The notes below the pieces were generated by a model. It did not search any database. It was not told where the DNA came from and saw only the letters and a list, made by a program, of their open reading frames with translations. A stretch of 64,000 bases of DNA from Bidens hawaiensis (taxonomy: Eukaryota; Streptophyta; Magnoliopsida; Asterales; Asteraceae). Of this stretch, positions 46,662-59,794 are shown in pieces (position 1 is the stretch's first letter; every line of letters begins with the position of its first letter). The stretch spans positions 496,001 through 560,000 of the forward strand of contig JAIQDT010000229.1 in NCBI GenBank assembly GCA_021521415.1, read 5' to 3'. The position numbers and the translations under genes are program-made.

Positions 46662-47077
46662 TGGAATTTAGGTCTTCAGAATGAAGAATGATCAAATTGG
46701 GCACTTTGATCATTTCCCCCGTTTTAAATGCTTGTTCAACAATAGCCGGATTTTATTAACGTTTAAGTTCTAATGTTTTGATTTGATTGCTTGCTTAGTT
46801 TCTTTTATTTACGTTTAAGTTCTAATGGATTATTACATACCGGAAGGGATTATAGCTATAATAAATGCTGAGTTAGCAACTCATGATCAAGTGAAGCAGG
46901 TTGAAAAAAAATAAAATAAAATAATTGGGGTGGAACTGTTGTTTGGTATACAGAAATGAATGAGAGTGGAAATATTTATTATGTGGGAGTGAAAAAATTA
47001 ATGTTTGGTTGCTTAATGTATGGAATCATTCATTACATATAAATCTCATTCCATCAAAGCCATTCATTCCCACTTTT

Positions 47078-47488
47078 TTCTTCCTTCACCCTACTTTCTT
47101 AACCACCACCACCATTACCATTGCCGCCGCCACCGCCACCGTCGCCACCACCACGGCCGCAACCACCACCACCACCTTACCACCAGCGCTATCACCGCCT
47201 CCGCCACCAACGTCACGTAACCACCGTAACCATTCACCGTACCGTTGCCTGACCATCACGTACCACCACCATCACTGTTACCGCCTAACCACCACCACTT
47301 GACCGACACCACCTGACCGCCACCACCATCGTCGTTGCGCTACCATCGCCATCACTACCAATGCTACCACTGCCACCTCCCCAGCACCATAACCACCGCA
47401 CTTGCCGCCTGACCGCAACCACCGCCATCGTCGCCACCGCTACCACCATTTTTGTCACCGAAGCCACCACCATCACCGTCGTCATTGC
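47078..47488. repeat. ACC-rich trinucleotide repeat, second copy
   Basis: Identical in layout to 6890-7300, with no visible expansion or contraction. This contrasts with the TA tracts. Confidence 0.85.
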
Positions 47489-47497
47489 AGTTATTTT

Positions 47498-48681
47498 TGT
47501 ATTTTGGTAAAAAAAAAATTATTTTGATGTGCGCTCAATTTTATGTGAATCAACTTTCGGTATGCATCTTGTCCAGTGTTTTATATAATTATCAAGTTCA
47601 AATTTTATGATTGTTTTGACTTTTGAGAGACTTGGATTTAATAAGGTGGAGTGACTATTTTCTTCGTATTTTAAAATTTTGTAAAATTTTACACGTTTAC
47701 AACCTTTTACTTTAACAATTTTTATATCATTTTCGAGTTTTATTTGTTCATGAGATACATCTGCTTAAGTTTCATATTACGTTACAAGTTCATGATTACA
47801 TATTGTTATATTTCAAATTAATGATTAAAAGACATGCCAAGTTTAAGCCCATGCCCAAGTTACATGTTCATGTTTATTATGAATTAGGTTTTACCAACAC
47901 CTGAGTTTTATCGACTTATTGTTGCAGCGCCCTATATCGACAATGCTCAGAGTTTACCAACTGAACAAATGTCGTTCTTTTATATTTTAATGTTTTATGT
48001 GTAATCAACCGGACCCACAGTAATGCACAACTGCAAACGTGACATAAACATATTCGACCTTTCCGATGCATTATTCGACTTGCCCGGCGCAACCCACCAG
48101 GTAAAATAACTTGTTAAAGTATAGTTTTTGTGAAGCACATCGGTGGAATCAAGGTCAAAGGATCGAAATCTACCCCTTCAACAGAAATCTAGGGCTTACG
48201 AGGTAACGTTTGCTTTCTCTAGGATCCTGATTTAGTGGATCGAAATGCATGAGATTTTGAGGGATTGATATTTTTAAGATATGGATTCATACATTTTGTA
48301 AATCTAATCGATTCAAGGTTTTAGTTTTGAGATTCGCCATTTGAGCTCTAGATCTAGAGTTCTCAGTTCATCTGGTACGTTTAGTATATTTCATGTAGAA
48401 TGGACCGTCCAAGTTGTCCACCACATAAATGTGGCATATTTAGAATTGGGCTTCATCGAATACACCGATTCTAATACAAAATTTACGAAAAATAAAGTCC
48501 AATCATTAATTCAAAAGCGTGTGCAATGTTAATAGCAAATTATAAATTGATAGAAATATAAACTTCATAAATTGTGTCATAAAAGATAGTGTGAACTCGA
48601 TATAAAATACAAATGATGTGATTGCTTATGAATATTTGCTTTTCCTAAATGCCATGAGTGTCTACTTTTGAATACATGATA

Positions 48682-48685
<4 letters not shown>
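47498..48685 (+). other. Unassigned sequence with short exon-like frame, second copy
   Basis: Counterpart of 7310-8497. The 26-codon ATG-to-donor frame recurs at 48023-48100. Confidence 0.25.
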
Positions 48686-48734
<49 letters not shown>

Positions 48735-49960
48735 AGAGATGGTTCATGCGAGAAGTCAAGTTGCAGCGAGAAGTGCGAGAAATTAATCTGGGTCACTCAT
48801 CTAATTTTTAATCTTCCAATATTAAAATATATGAAAAGAGTATTAAAATAATATAAATATATTCTCTCTCTAATTAATATATATAATTAAACCACATTAG
48901 TTGCATCTCTAACTAATATAATTAATCTAATAACAATAACTAAAAGATTTAAAAAATTAATAAACTCATAATACAATAAATTTATCTTTATAATTTTTTA
49001 CCCTATCTTTTGAGTTCACTCTACACAACTATAATTTTTTCCTACACCTCTTCAAAATTTTCCTACACGTCTTAATTTTTTTCCTACACATTTTCAATTT
49101 CTTCGTACCTATGCTTTTCGTCTTACACATGTTCAATTGTTTCCTTCGCATATTCAGTTTCTTCCTACACATCATTAATTTTCTCTTACACATCTTAATT
49201 TCTTTCTTACACATATTTAATTTTCTCATACACAATATATTTTTTTTCCTACACAACTACATTATCTTCAGTTATTTCCTACACATATTCAATTTATTCC
49301 TACACATCATTAATTTTCTCATACACATCTTAATTTTTTTCCTACACATATTTAATTTTCTCATACACAACATATTTTTTTCCTACACATCTACATTCGT
49401 CGTACACTTTTTTTGCGTCCTACACATCTTCAATTTTTTCCTACGCATATTTTTTTTCGTCCTACACATTTTCAAAATTTTCCTACACATCTTTAATTTT
49501 CTCATACACATCTTATTTTTTTCCTACACGTTTTCAATTTCTTCGTACACATTTTTTTCCGTCTTACACATATACAAATTATTTTTTTTCAAAAGAATAA
49601 TCAATGATGAAGATACAATTTTGCTTAAATCTTATAAATTAAAAGCTGTTTATTGGTGAAAAAAGAATAAAGTTAGATCTTACACTAACATATAATGAAA
49701 TAAATAAATTGTAACTTACAAATTATAACTTTATAATATTTGTGCTTTGAACTTTTATTTAGGGATAGATGAGATAAATTGATTAATTAATTATTTTATT
49801 CTACCTAAACTAACCTTTTCATATTTATTATAATGTCTTTCAAATTTTATTAATTACAATAAATGCAATAATGTTTCAACCATTGATTAATAATCTAATG
49901 GTTGAGATCACTTCTTGCACTTCTTGTTATAAGAATCACTTCTGAAATGAACCTAATCCT
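48735..49960. mobile_element. TA-flanked TIR element with 21-bp minisatellite, second copy
   Basis: Counterpart of 8521-9746, with the minisatellite at about 49022-49579. The left TA tract (48687-48731) is about 26 bp longer than in the first copy. Confidence 0.65.
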
Positions 49961-49989
49961 ATAAATATATATATATATATATATATACA

Positions 49990-51743
49990 CTAGATTTTAT
50001 CCCCCGTATTACGGGGGTTATCTTACATTATTCGTTTTTAATATTTATATATGTATATTTGGATTTTAATTATTTTTTGCAAGAAAGTTAATAATTAATA
50101 TACTTGAGGTTTGATGATAAAATGGTTTCACAAATAAATGATATGTTATAATCCGGTTTAAAAGCTATCTGGGTTTGGTGATATACATTACTCGTTTATT
50201 TTCTTTATTATAAAATTGTTTTTTAATTATAAATACTATCTTTTTTAAATAAAATAGGATATTAATTTTTAGTATATCCCTATTTTATAGGATTTTCATA
50301 TCAAATATTAGATGAGATTAATTTTTAATATAGTGAGATGTTATAACTCGTTTAAGAGCTATCTGGGTTTGGTGAGACATTTACCCGTGAATTCGGGTCA
50401 AATGCGTGGGAAACTTTTATTTACAAATAAAGCAATCTGATGGCTTAAGAGATTGGTTGTTTTACATTTTTCGTCTCTTAATATTTATTTTTTATATTTT
50501 AATTTTATTTATTATAAGAAAGTTAATAATATACTTAGGGTTTGATAATAAAAGGGTTTCATAAATAAATGATACACTATAACACATTTAAAAGCTATCT
50601 GGATTTGGGGACCCATGACCCACTTTTTTTACTATAAATTTTTTTTATTAATTATTAATAATATCTTTTTATTTTTAAATTGAATCTTAAATTTTAGTAT
50701 ATCCCTATTTTATTGGATTTTCATATCAAATAATTGGTAAGATTAATTTTTAATTTAATGAGATGTTATAACCTGTTTAAGTGCTATCTGGCTTTGCTAA
50801 GACCCATACCCATGAATTTGGGTTAAATCAATGAGAGGCCTCTAGTTACAAATCAAGAAATCTAGTGGCTTCCATAAAAGGAGGGAGCGACCACATCACG
50901 ACACATAAGATTTTAGGGTTTTCGTTTATATATATTACTAGATTTTATCCCCCGTATTACGGGGGTTGTTTTACATGATTCGTTTTTAATATTTATATAT
51001 GTATGTTTGGATTTTAATTTTTATTTATTATAAGAAAGTTAATAATTAATATACTTGAGGCTTGATGATAAAATGGTTTCACAAATAAATGATATGTTAT
51101 AATCCGGTTTAAAAGCTATCTGGGTTTGGTGATACTCATTACCCGTTTATTTTCTTTATTCTAAAATTGTTTCTTAATTATAGATAATATCTTTTTTTTT
51201 AAATAAAATAGAATATTAATTTTTAGTATATCCATATTTTATAAGATTTTTATATCAAATATTTTATGAGATTAATTTTTAATATAATGAGATGTTATCA
51301 CTCTTAAAGAGCTATCTGGGTTTCGTGAGACCTTTACCCGTGAATTCAGGTCAAATGCGTGAGAAACCTTCATTTACAAATAAAGAAATCTGATGGCTTG
51401 AGAGAATGATTGTTTTACATTTTTTGTTTTTTAATATTTATTTTTTGGATTTTAATTTTCTTTATTGTAAGAAAGTTAATAATATACTTAGGGTTTGATG
51501 ATGAAAGAGTTTCATAAATAAATAATATGTTATAACCAGTTTAAAAGCTATTTGGATTTGGTGACCCATGACCCGCTTATGTTTTTTACTATAAAATTGT
51601 TTAGTAATTATAAATAATATCTTTTTCTTTTTAATTTGGATATTAAATTTTAGTATATCCCTATTTTATAGGATTTTTACATCAAATAATTGGTAAGATT
51701 AATTTTTAATTTAATGAGATGTTATAACCCGTTTAATGAGATG
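49990..51743 (-). mobile_element. Helitron-like repeat block, second copy
   Basis: CTAG ends at 49990 and 50938 on the minus strand, each preceded by the CCCCCGTAATACGGGGG hairpin. Eight internal repeats, as in the first copy. Confidence 0.6.
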
Positions 51744-51837
51744 AACACATGAGAATTGAAAATTGTGTATATATATTCTTTCTAAAATACAAAGGCAATG
51801 GCAAGCGGCTAGATACCCAAATTCACCACACAACATG

Positions 51838-51972
51838 AAACTAACATACAAAAAGCTAACCATACGTTTATTCTTCACTCACCTAATTGGGGCATTATAG
51901 GAGCAAAACTAACATACAAAAAGCTAACCATACGTTTATTCTTCACTCACCTAATTGGGGCATTATAGGAGC
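51838..51972. repeat. 68-bp tandem duplication, second copy
   Basis: Same perfect duplication as 11625-11759. The rest of 51973-52972 has nothing recognised. Confidence 0.92.
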
Positions 51973-53291
51973 GTTTTATGGATAGATAAAGCCCGTGCAT
52001 CATCTCCCAGGGCATTATGTGACGTTATAAAGGCTTGGGCGTTTTTACAATAAAACTCATATGTGTCTTTAAGTGGTAAATAATTGAAGAGTATTAAGAG
52101 ATATTATATATCCATTTCACAAGCTTTTTTTTAATTATAAAAGGTGATAATTATACAACGGAAAATGCCTCTTAAAGGACATTAACCATTACTCATAGCC
52201 TAAACTAACGAGTGTAAACAATCATAAACAATGATATAAGTATAAATTTCTATTCTCTTAGTTTGGTTCTTGCTGTAATTATTATGTGTAAGTACGTGGT
52301 AGTCAAAAAACACATAATTAGTTTTGAGATTTTCTATACCGTTTTCTGTTTATTTGTTGTTACGTTATTGATTTCTGTATTAATTCTTCATATCTAAAAT
52401 TGTGAATCTTAGTATACGGTATTACATGCCCAAAAGTATTAAAGGTCATTACTTTTATAGTTTCTAATCAAATTCATTTGAAATCTACACCTATTCTCAA
52501 TTTTTTTTTAAAAATTTCTGTATTTACCCTCTTTTCTAGCATTTTTTTTTATATAAAAACTTATATATTTTCCTTATAATGAGCTCTATCTAAAGCTTCT
52601 ATCAACAGTTGTCTGATCTGTAAAAGCAAGAATGAGTTAACTCACGTTGATGTTGTGCATTTGATTTGTAGGGAATTAAGTAATCTAAATAAGAGGAAGT
52701 CATATTTGCCATTTGATAAACAATTTTTTATCACTAGAAATGGTAAAACCGTCATGCCTTTTGGATTTAAATTTTATATCACTATGTTAGAAATAGTATA
52801 ATTACTTCCCATTAAGTTCTTGAACCTTTTCTTTTGTACATGAGTTCTTTGACTTTTTTATAGTGAAGACTAACTGTATTTTTGTGTCTGACACTAACAT
52901 AATAAGAATTTTAGTTTTGTGACCTTAAAATTATGGACGGATTTGTACAAAATATGTTTCTAGCAATCTTTTTGTTATGAAATTGGATCAATGAATCAAT
53001 ATCAAGAACAATCAACACTACTATTATTATCATGAATTGAAATTACAGACTATTGTGATTGATTACAGAGAAAAACAAGAAAACGAAAGTAAAACCCTAA
53101 CTACGTGATTAGCCCCCTTTTATCAACCTCTAACAGCTATAACAAACTTAATTACACTATTAACAACATCAGTCCCTGAACTATAGAAAAGTTACACACC
53201 TACCCAATACATTTATAACACAATTCTTAAGTTTATGACACACCTGCCCAATACATTTATGACACAACTCTTAACAATCTCTACCTTGTCA

Positions 53292-54988
53292 TCAATGCTC
53301 TCCAATGTTTAAAAGATCTAAACAAAATTGAAACTTTGAACCTGGCAACACCTTAGTAAACATGTCAGCACCATTTTCCATTGTATCTACTTCTTTAATC
53401 ATCACTTCTTTTGCTCTAACAATATCCCTTATAAAATGAAACTTAACATTTATATGTTTAGTTCTTTCATGATAAACTACATTCTTTGTAAACTGCACTG
53501 CACCCTGATTATCACAAAAAACTATCGGTTAGACCAAACTACCCCTCAGCTCAGAAATAAAACCTTTAAGCCACAATGCTTCTTTAACTGCTTCAGTAAG
53601 AGCTACATACTCAGCCTTTGTGGTAGAAAGAGCTACAATCTTCTGTAAGGAAGCTTTCCAACTAATCAAAGATCCCCAAACTGTAAAAGCATAACTTGTC
53701 ATAGGCTTACCATTATCCAGATCTTTAGCAACGTCTGAGTCTGCATATCCATCAACCCCTTTATCAATAGAACCTTTTCCAAAAATTAAACCAACACCTT
53801 TGAAACCCTGCAAATACCTCAATATCCATTTTACAGCCTCCCAATGACTCTTACCAGGCTTTGAAATATATCTACTAACTAGACTAACTGCATATCCCAA
53901 GTCAGGCCTAGTACATACCATAAGATACATCAAACTCCCTACAACATTAGCATAAGGCATATTACTCATAAAAACTTCATCCTCTTCTGATACAGGACTG
54001 TCCTTATCAGAAAGTTTAAAATGAGTAGCTAATCGAGTACTAACTGCTTTACAATGACTCATAGCACAATTTGACAATACCTTATTAGTATAAGCATTCT
54101 GAGTCAAGTATAACAAATCTTGATCTCTGTTTCTGGTAATCTCCATACCCAAAATCCTTTTTGCTTCACCAAGCTCTTTCATGTCAAATTCCCTTTTTAA
54201 CAAATCTTTAGTATCTTGAATTACTTGTTTGTCTTTACAAGCAACCAACATGTCATCTACATACAGCAATAGATAGACATACTGACCATCTTTATACTCT
54301 TTGAAGTAAACACAGCTATCAAACTTACTTCTATTAAAACCATTAGTCACCATGTATTGATCAAAGCTCAAATACCGTTGCCTAGGCGACTGCCTTAACC
54401 CATTTAAAGATCTTAACAACAAACAAACTTTCCCGTTTTGCCCCTCAACCTCAAAACCTTGTGGTTGATGCATATATATCTTTTCTTCCAAATTTCCATG
54501 AAAAAATGTTGTCTTTACATCAAGTTGTTCCAGTTCATAATCTTCTTGAGCTGTTAATGCCAATATTAACCCAATAGAATCTGCAATCTCACAACAGGTG
54601 AATAGATCTTATTATAATCTATACCAGCCTTCTGTGAGAATCCCTTTGCTACTAGCCTTTCTTTATACCTAGGCTGCTTTCCTGGCATTCCTTCCTTGAT
54701 CTTGAAAATCCAATTGCAGGATACAAATCTTTGTTTCTCAGGCTTATCAACCAATAACCAAGTCCCATTCTTATTCAAAGAATTCATTTCTTCATTCATA
54801 GCTTGCAACCATTTATCCTTGTCTATTGAATTTATTGCTTCAGAATATGACAATGGTTTAGTTAAACTTTCCTCTTGTGCCACACTAAGTACAAATGCTG
54901 ATATATCATCAACATCTCTGTATCTTAAAGGAGGAATTACATGCCTTCTTTCTCTATCTCTAGCCAAACTATACCCTGTCTGACTCAT
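53292..54988 (-). pseudogene. Copia reverse transcriptase-RNase H, copy 2, broken
   Basis: Same motifs and breaks as 13097-14772: frameshift near 54566 and a TAA at 53529 inside RNase H. One substitution changes a Tyr to Asn in the RSLYGLRQSP-type motif. The C-terminus extends to 53292, probably the original stop. Confidence 0.9.
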
Positions 54989-54991
54989 ATT

Positions 54992-56527
54992 TCAAGAATT
55001 ACCCCTGTCTTCATTTTCAGTAGAACTAACTGCACTTCCATGTTCATATACTTCTTTAATGGGCTCCACCTCAACTTGAACCCTTTGATCAATCTTACTT
55101 TCACCAGTTGACCCCTTAATAACATCTTTGTAAATAACATCTTCTTGAAACACAACATTTCTACTGACTATAACCCTGGGTCCTTCACCATCAAGTCTCC
55201 ATAGTTTATATCCTTTAACTTCGTCAGGATATTCAATCATCACACATTTAACAGCTCTTGGTTCCAGTTTTCCTTGGCTAATATGTGAGTAAGCCAAGCA
55301 GCCAAAAGTCTTTAAATTACTATAATCAGTTTTAACACCAGACCATTTCTCCGTAGGAACCATCATATCTATTGCACTAGATGGAGTCCTATTAACTAGA
55401 TATGCTGCAGTCTTCACAGCTTCTGCCCAAAACCCTTTGGGCATCCCTGCAGATATCAACGTACATCTAACCCTTTCAAGTAAAGTCCTGTTCATTCTTT
55501 CTACTAATCCATTCTGCTGAGGAGTTCCAGGAATGGTTAAATGCCTTGCTATTCCTCTGTCCTTACAGTAGTTATTAAACTCACCACTACAGAATTCTAA
55601 TCCATTGTCAGTTCTTAGTTTCTTAACTCTTCTTTCTTTCTGTGTTTCAACTAAAATTTCCCAATCTTTGAACATACTAAAGGCATCAGACTTATTCTTT
55701 AGAATATATACCCATACTCTTCATGAATAATCATCAATGATAGAAAGAAAATAAGAAACTCCACCTAAAGACTTATGTTTTGTAGGTCCTTAACAATCAG
55801 CATGTACATAATCCAATACTCCTTTGGACTTATGTATCCCTTTAGGAAAACTAACCCTTTTAGCTTTACCTAAAATACAGTTTTCACAAGATCCTACATC
55901 ACAACGTACAAGATCTTTTATTACCTCTTGCTAATTTAGTTCCATCGGGCCCATTTCACTTACATGGCGAAGCCTATTATGCCACAATTTTGCAATATTG
56001 ACTGTTTTGCCCTTAGCAACTGAAACAATCCCCAATATTGCAGTCCCATCTAAAACATAGATGCTATTTTCCCCTTTGGATCCATACGTTACAACCATTG
56101 AGCCCTTTATCACCCTGGCTTTGCCATTCTTCAAACTCACACCATATCCATTTCTTTCAAATGTACCAAAGGAAATTAAATTTTTGGTTAATGATGGGAT
56201 ATACCTAACATTGGTTAACTCAACCTCTGTTCCATTATCCAAACTTAAAGCTACAATACCATGTCCCTTAATGGAGCATGTTCTATCATCACCTAGCTTT
56301 ACTACCCTAAGATCCTCTAATTTCAAATCCTTAAAACATTCTCTATTAGGTGTCCTATGGTATGAACACCCTGAATCCATAATCCAACCACCATTACAAC
56401 TATCCTTAGATACTACACATACATCTGCACTGTCATAACCATCCAAAGGATCATCTACATTGTTACCTTGAGGCTTAGAAGAACCTTCTGCTTTCTTCTT
56501 CTTATTTCTTTCAGGACAATCCCTCTT
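54992..56527 (-). pseudogene. Copia protease-integrase, copy 2, broken
   Basis: Same protease DSG, pre-integrase and integrase motifs as 14776-16310, and the same stops in the first integrase segment. It has one extra T near 55823. Confidence 0.9.
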
Positions 56528-57235
56528 TTAGTGTTTATCCGAATTACAAATAAAACACCTCATGATTCTTTTTGGTTTTGACTTAGACCTTCCTGCACCT
56601 TTTGTTCTTTGACTCCTCTGTTCTAGTCTTCCTCTTACAAATAAGCCATCACCCATATCTTCTTGAGTTTCCACCCTTTTATTCAGTTCTTTGGAATTTA
56701 GGGCAGCAAGAACATCTTCCATGGATAGTGTATCCCTCCCATACATGAGAGTATCCACAAAATGTTCATAGGTTGAAGGCAAAGATGAGAGAAAGATGAT
56801 TGCCTGATCTTCATCTTCTAATTCAACTTCAATATTCTCTAGATCAAGAATTATTTTGTTGAATTCATTAGTATGACTTTCTAATGACTTACCCGAAGTC
56901 ATTTGGAAAGTGTAGAGTCTTTTCTTCAAATATAGCCTATTTGCTAGTGATTTGGTCATGTACAGGGTTTCAAGTTTTGCCCAAACTCCAGTCGCCGTGA
57001 TTTCCTTTGAGACTTCACGAAGAACACGATCACCGAGGCTTAAAATGATTGTTGAATGTGCCTTCTCTAAGATATCTTTCTTTTCTTCATCTGTAAACCC
57101 TTTTGGCATGTTTGGCTCTCCTGACAAGGCATCGGAGATACCTTGTTGAACCAGTAGAGCCCTCATTTTCACCCTCTAGAGCGAGAAATCATTCTTACCA
57201 TCGAATTTCTCCAATTCGAACTTCGTTGACACCAT
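56528..57235 (-). pseudogene. Copia gag, copy 2, broken
   Basis: ATG at 57235, with the same early amber stop and the same TAA in the zinc knuckle as copy 1. Confidence 0.88.
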
Positions 57236-57289
57236 CTTGATTGACTTCAGCGGAACAAATGATCAATTTCTTTAGATTCGAGCCAATGA

Positions 57290-58509
57290 GGCTCTGACAT
57301 AGGCTGTCGCGGTCTACTCAAACAATTAATTTTAAGACTTAAATACCTATAATAAGTACGGGTAAGTAGGTCGTCTCCTCAGGGACTCAAGGAAAGTGCT
57401 AATTTTAATACTACTAATTTAATTATTAAACTAAGTCGGACAGACGATGTCAAGCGGTTTTTAGAAAAAGATTAATTAAAACTAAATAATTACTTAAAAA
57501 CGATTTGTAAATAATATTAATGAAAAGCATTCATTCTAGGTTCGGGTTATGTGTTCCATGCGTTAATCACAGATTCTCTCGTCTTTGGTGCTATAATAAT
57601 TGCTAGTCCTATGGTTTGATTTATGATGATAAACGATACCCTAGCCGAATTGTTGACACAAATGAACCCGGACTCCACAATTGTCAAATCTATGTCTAGG
57701 AAAACAAACTCAATGATAAGGTTTGATGATTTTAGTTCAATGACACAACAGCTTAAACCCTAAATGTTGGTGAACAACCAAACAAACGTTACACAACTCA
57801 ATAATCGCAAACACAAACTTTAATCAACCAAATAACTAATTAAGCAAGACAAATTCATATAAAATCAATCAAGCTATAACGATTAAGCATAAGAATATGA
57901 TCATAACAGTATTTCACACAAAACCTTAGCATAGAACGAACAAAAACTTAGCCAAGCATCGACATATTGATTATATCACTTATCTTGATGAACATGCAAA
58001 CCCGAGATGAACCGGAAGCCTTGGAATGGTGGAAAATCGTCCTAAGCAGCCTCTTTTGCCTTTGGAAGTCATCAAAAACCGATTGGGGAGGTTAAGAGGT
58101 TTATATAAGGCAAACCTAAATTTTTGGCCGACTTAAGAATCTTCGTGTATCGCGAAGATGATAGGCGCGCTTCTTCGCGTATCGCGAAGGACAAAATAGT
58201 CGCGGCCTAATTTCTGCAACTTCGCGTATCGCGAAGTTGCCGTTCTTTGCATCTTCGCGTATCGCAAAGATGTAAAACTTTAGATTTTTTTTATTTAATC
58301 TTCTTGAATGCCTCGTGATGCGTGCACGTCCAATCTCTCACTTCTCGATCTTCATTCAAAGCTCGTAAATATCCTCGTTAAGCTCTAAAGCTTCCAATGT
58401 CCTGAAAACACATAACAATGCTTGAAGTACCAATGTTCATTCGATTATTTAACTAAAATTAACTAATTAATATATAAAATAAACCAACTTTTACCCAACC
58501 ATCAGGCTC
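57290..58509 (-). mobile_element. Solo LTR 2 in copia leader, second copy
   Basis: LTR 57295-58504 with GGCTC on both sides. Two hairpin arms carry new substitutions (TCTTCGTGTATCGCG near 58140 shared with copy 1; ATCGCAAAG near 58262 new). Confidence 0.92.
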
Positions 58510-58652
58510 TGATACCAATTGTTATGAAATTGGATCAATGAATCAATATCAAGAACAATCAACACTACTATTATTATCACGAATTGAAATTACAGACTAT
58601 TGTGATTGATTACAGAGAAAAACAAGAAAACGAAAGTAAAACCCTAACTACG

Positions 58653-59794
58653 GATTGGAGACTTTAACGAGCATGGAATGATATCTCGAGATGACCGGAG
58701 CATAACTTGAAGTCTTTGGAAGTGTTAGAAGGATTTGAGAAGAGTTTGGATGAGAAACATAAAGCCGATGCTAAAACTGAACAAGATGTGTTCACAAAAA
58801 GCGACCATGAAGTAAAACAAGCATATCCTGGGCTAGAAAATGAGTTACGGGACCCATAATATATGAATTTTGAGTTTCTCGACGAGAAGAATCCAAATAT
58901 GAGGTTATATTCCATCGCGTAGCACGATGGAATGGGCATATGGCCATCGCGCTACGCGATGGTCCCTGTAGTCGGGAAAGTTAGGGTTTGATGTTTTATT
59001 TCGTTTGGACGACCCTAGACGCCATCATTCACTATCCAGGTGATCTTCAGAGAAGAAGAGAGGAGAACCATCACTTCCAATCGTCTCAAGGTCCCGTGCA
59101 TGATACTATCCATTATAACCGAAGCCCGAGAGATGCCGAGACGCGGCTAGATCCTTCGAGTGATACCCGGGATATATAGTTTGTAATCTTTCAGTTATTT
59201 TCTCCTGTACTAGAACGATTGATTGTAATTATTTTGATGTTAATCTATGAGTATTGATGTCTAGTATTGTTGCGCACAACGTCAGTTTAGGTTTATTTTG
59301 ATCAGAACGATTAGTGTGCCAGTTACTATGATAATTGCTTATAGGATTGTTTTGACCTGTTAATAGCAAGAAAACATATGTTTGCCCTTAGTTGAGTCAC
59401 ACTGACAGAGACCGTTTGATAACCAGTGCCGTGTGTTAGCGAGCATGGATGCCTAAGGTTTAACCGGTTAGTCAGTCTGCAGTTGACATAGGATAGTTTA
59501 TCTGTTAAGTTGCATGAGATTGCTATTTGATTGCTCACTTGAATTCCCGAGTGTGATTTGCTTTGTTGACTGATTGAATCTTTGATTATTTGTTCGTTTA
59601 CTATAAAACCAAACTGTTTGCTAGTGTGATCAGCACTTTGTTAATTGAATTACTTCATAATGTTTGGAATTGGTTTCACTTTACACTGACCCCATACTCC
59701 TCGTGGTTCGACACCCTACTTACCCTGACTAGTTTAAGGTGATTTGGACACTTATTTGTATTGTTTTTGACTAGATAGCGACGGTCTAGCATCA
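58653..59794 (+). mobile_element. 5'-truncated gypsy LTR, second copy
   Basis: Same truncation point and same junction to the copia LTR as at 18436. Confidence 0.9.

Larger units (their letters stand above)
52973..58652 (-). mobile_element. Degenerate Ty1/copia retrotransposon (copy 2)
   Basis: LTRs at 52973-53105 and 58520-58652, primer site 58505-58517. Same lesions as copy 1. I see only about half a dozen differences in the coding part, such as a small indel near 53320 that leaves a longer C-terminus here, and single-base changes near 54404, 54580, 54706 and 55934. It carries the same nested solo LTR 2 and the same junction to a truncated gypsy LTR, so it was copied by the 40-kb event. 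Confidence 0.93.
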
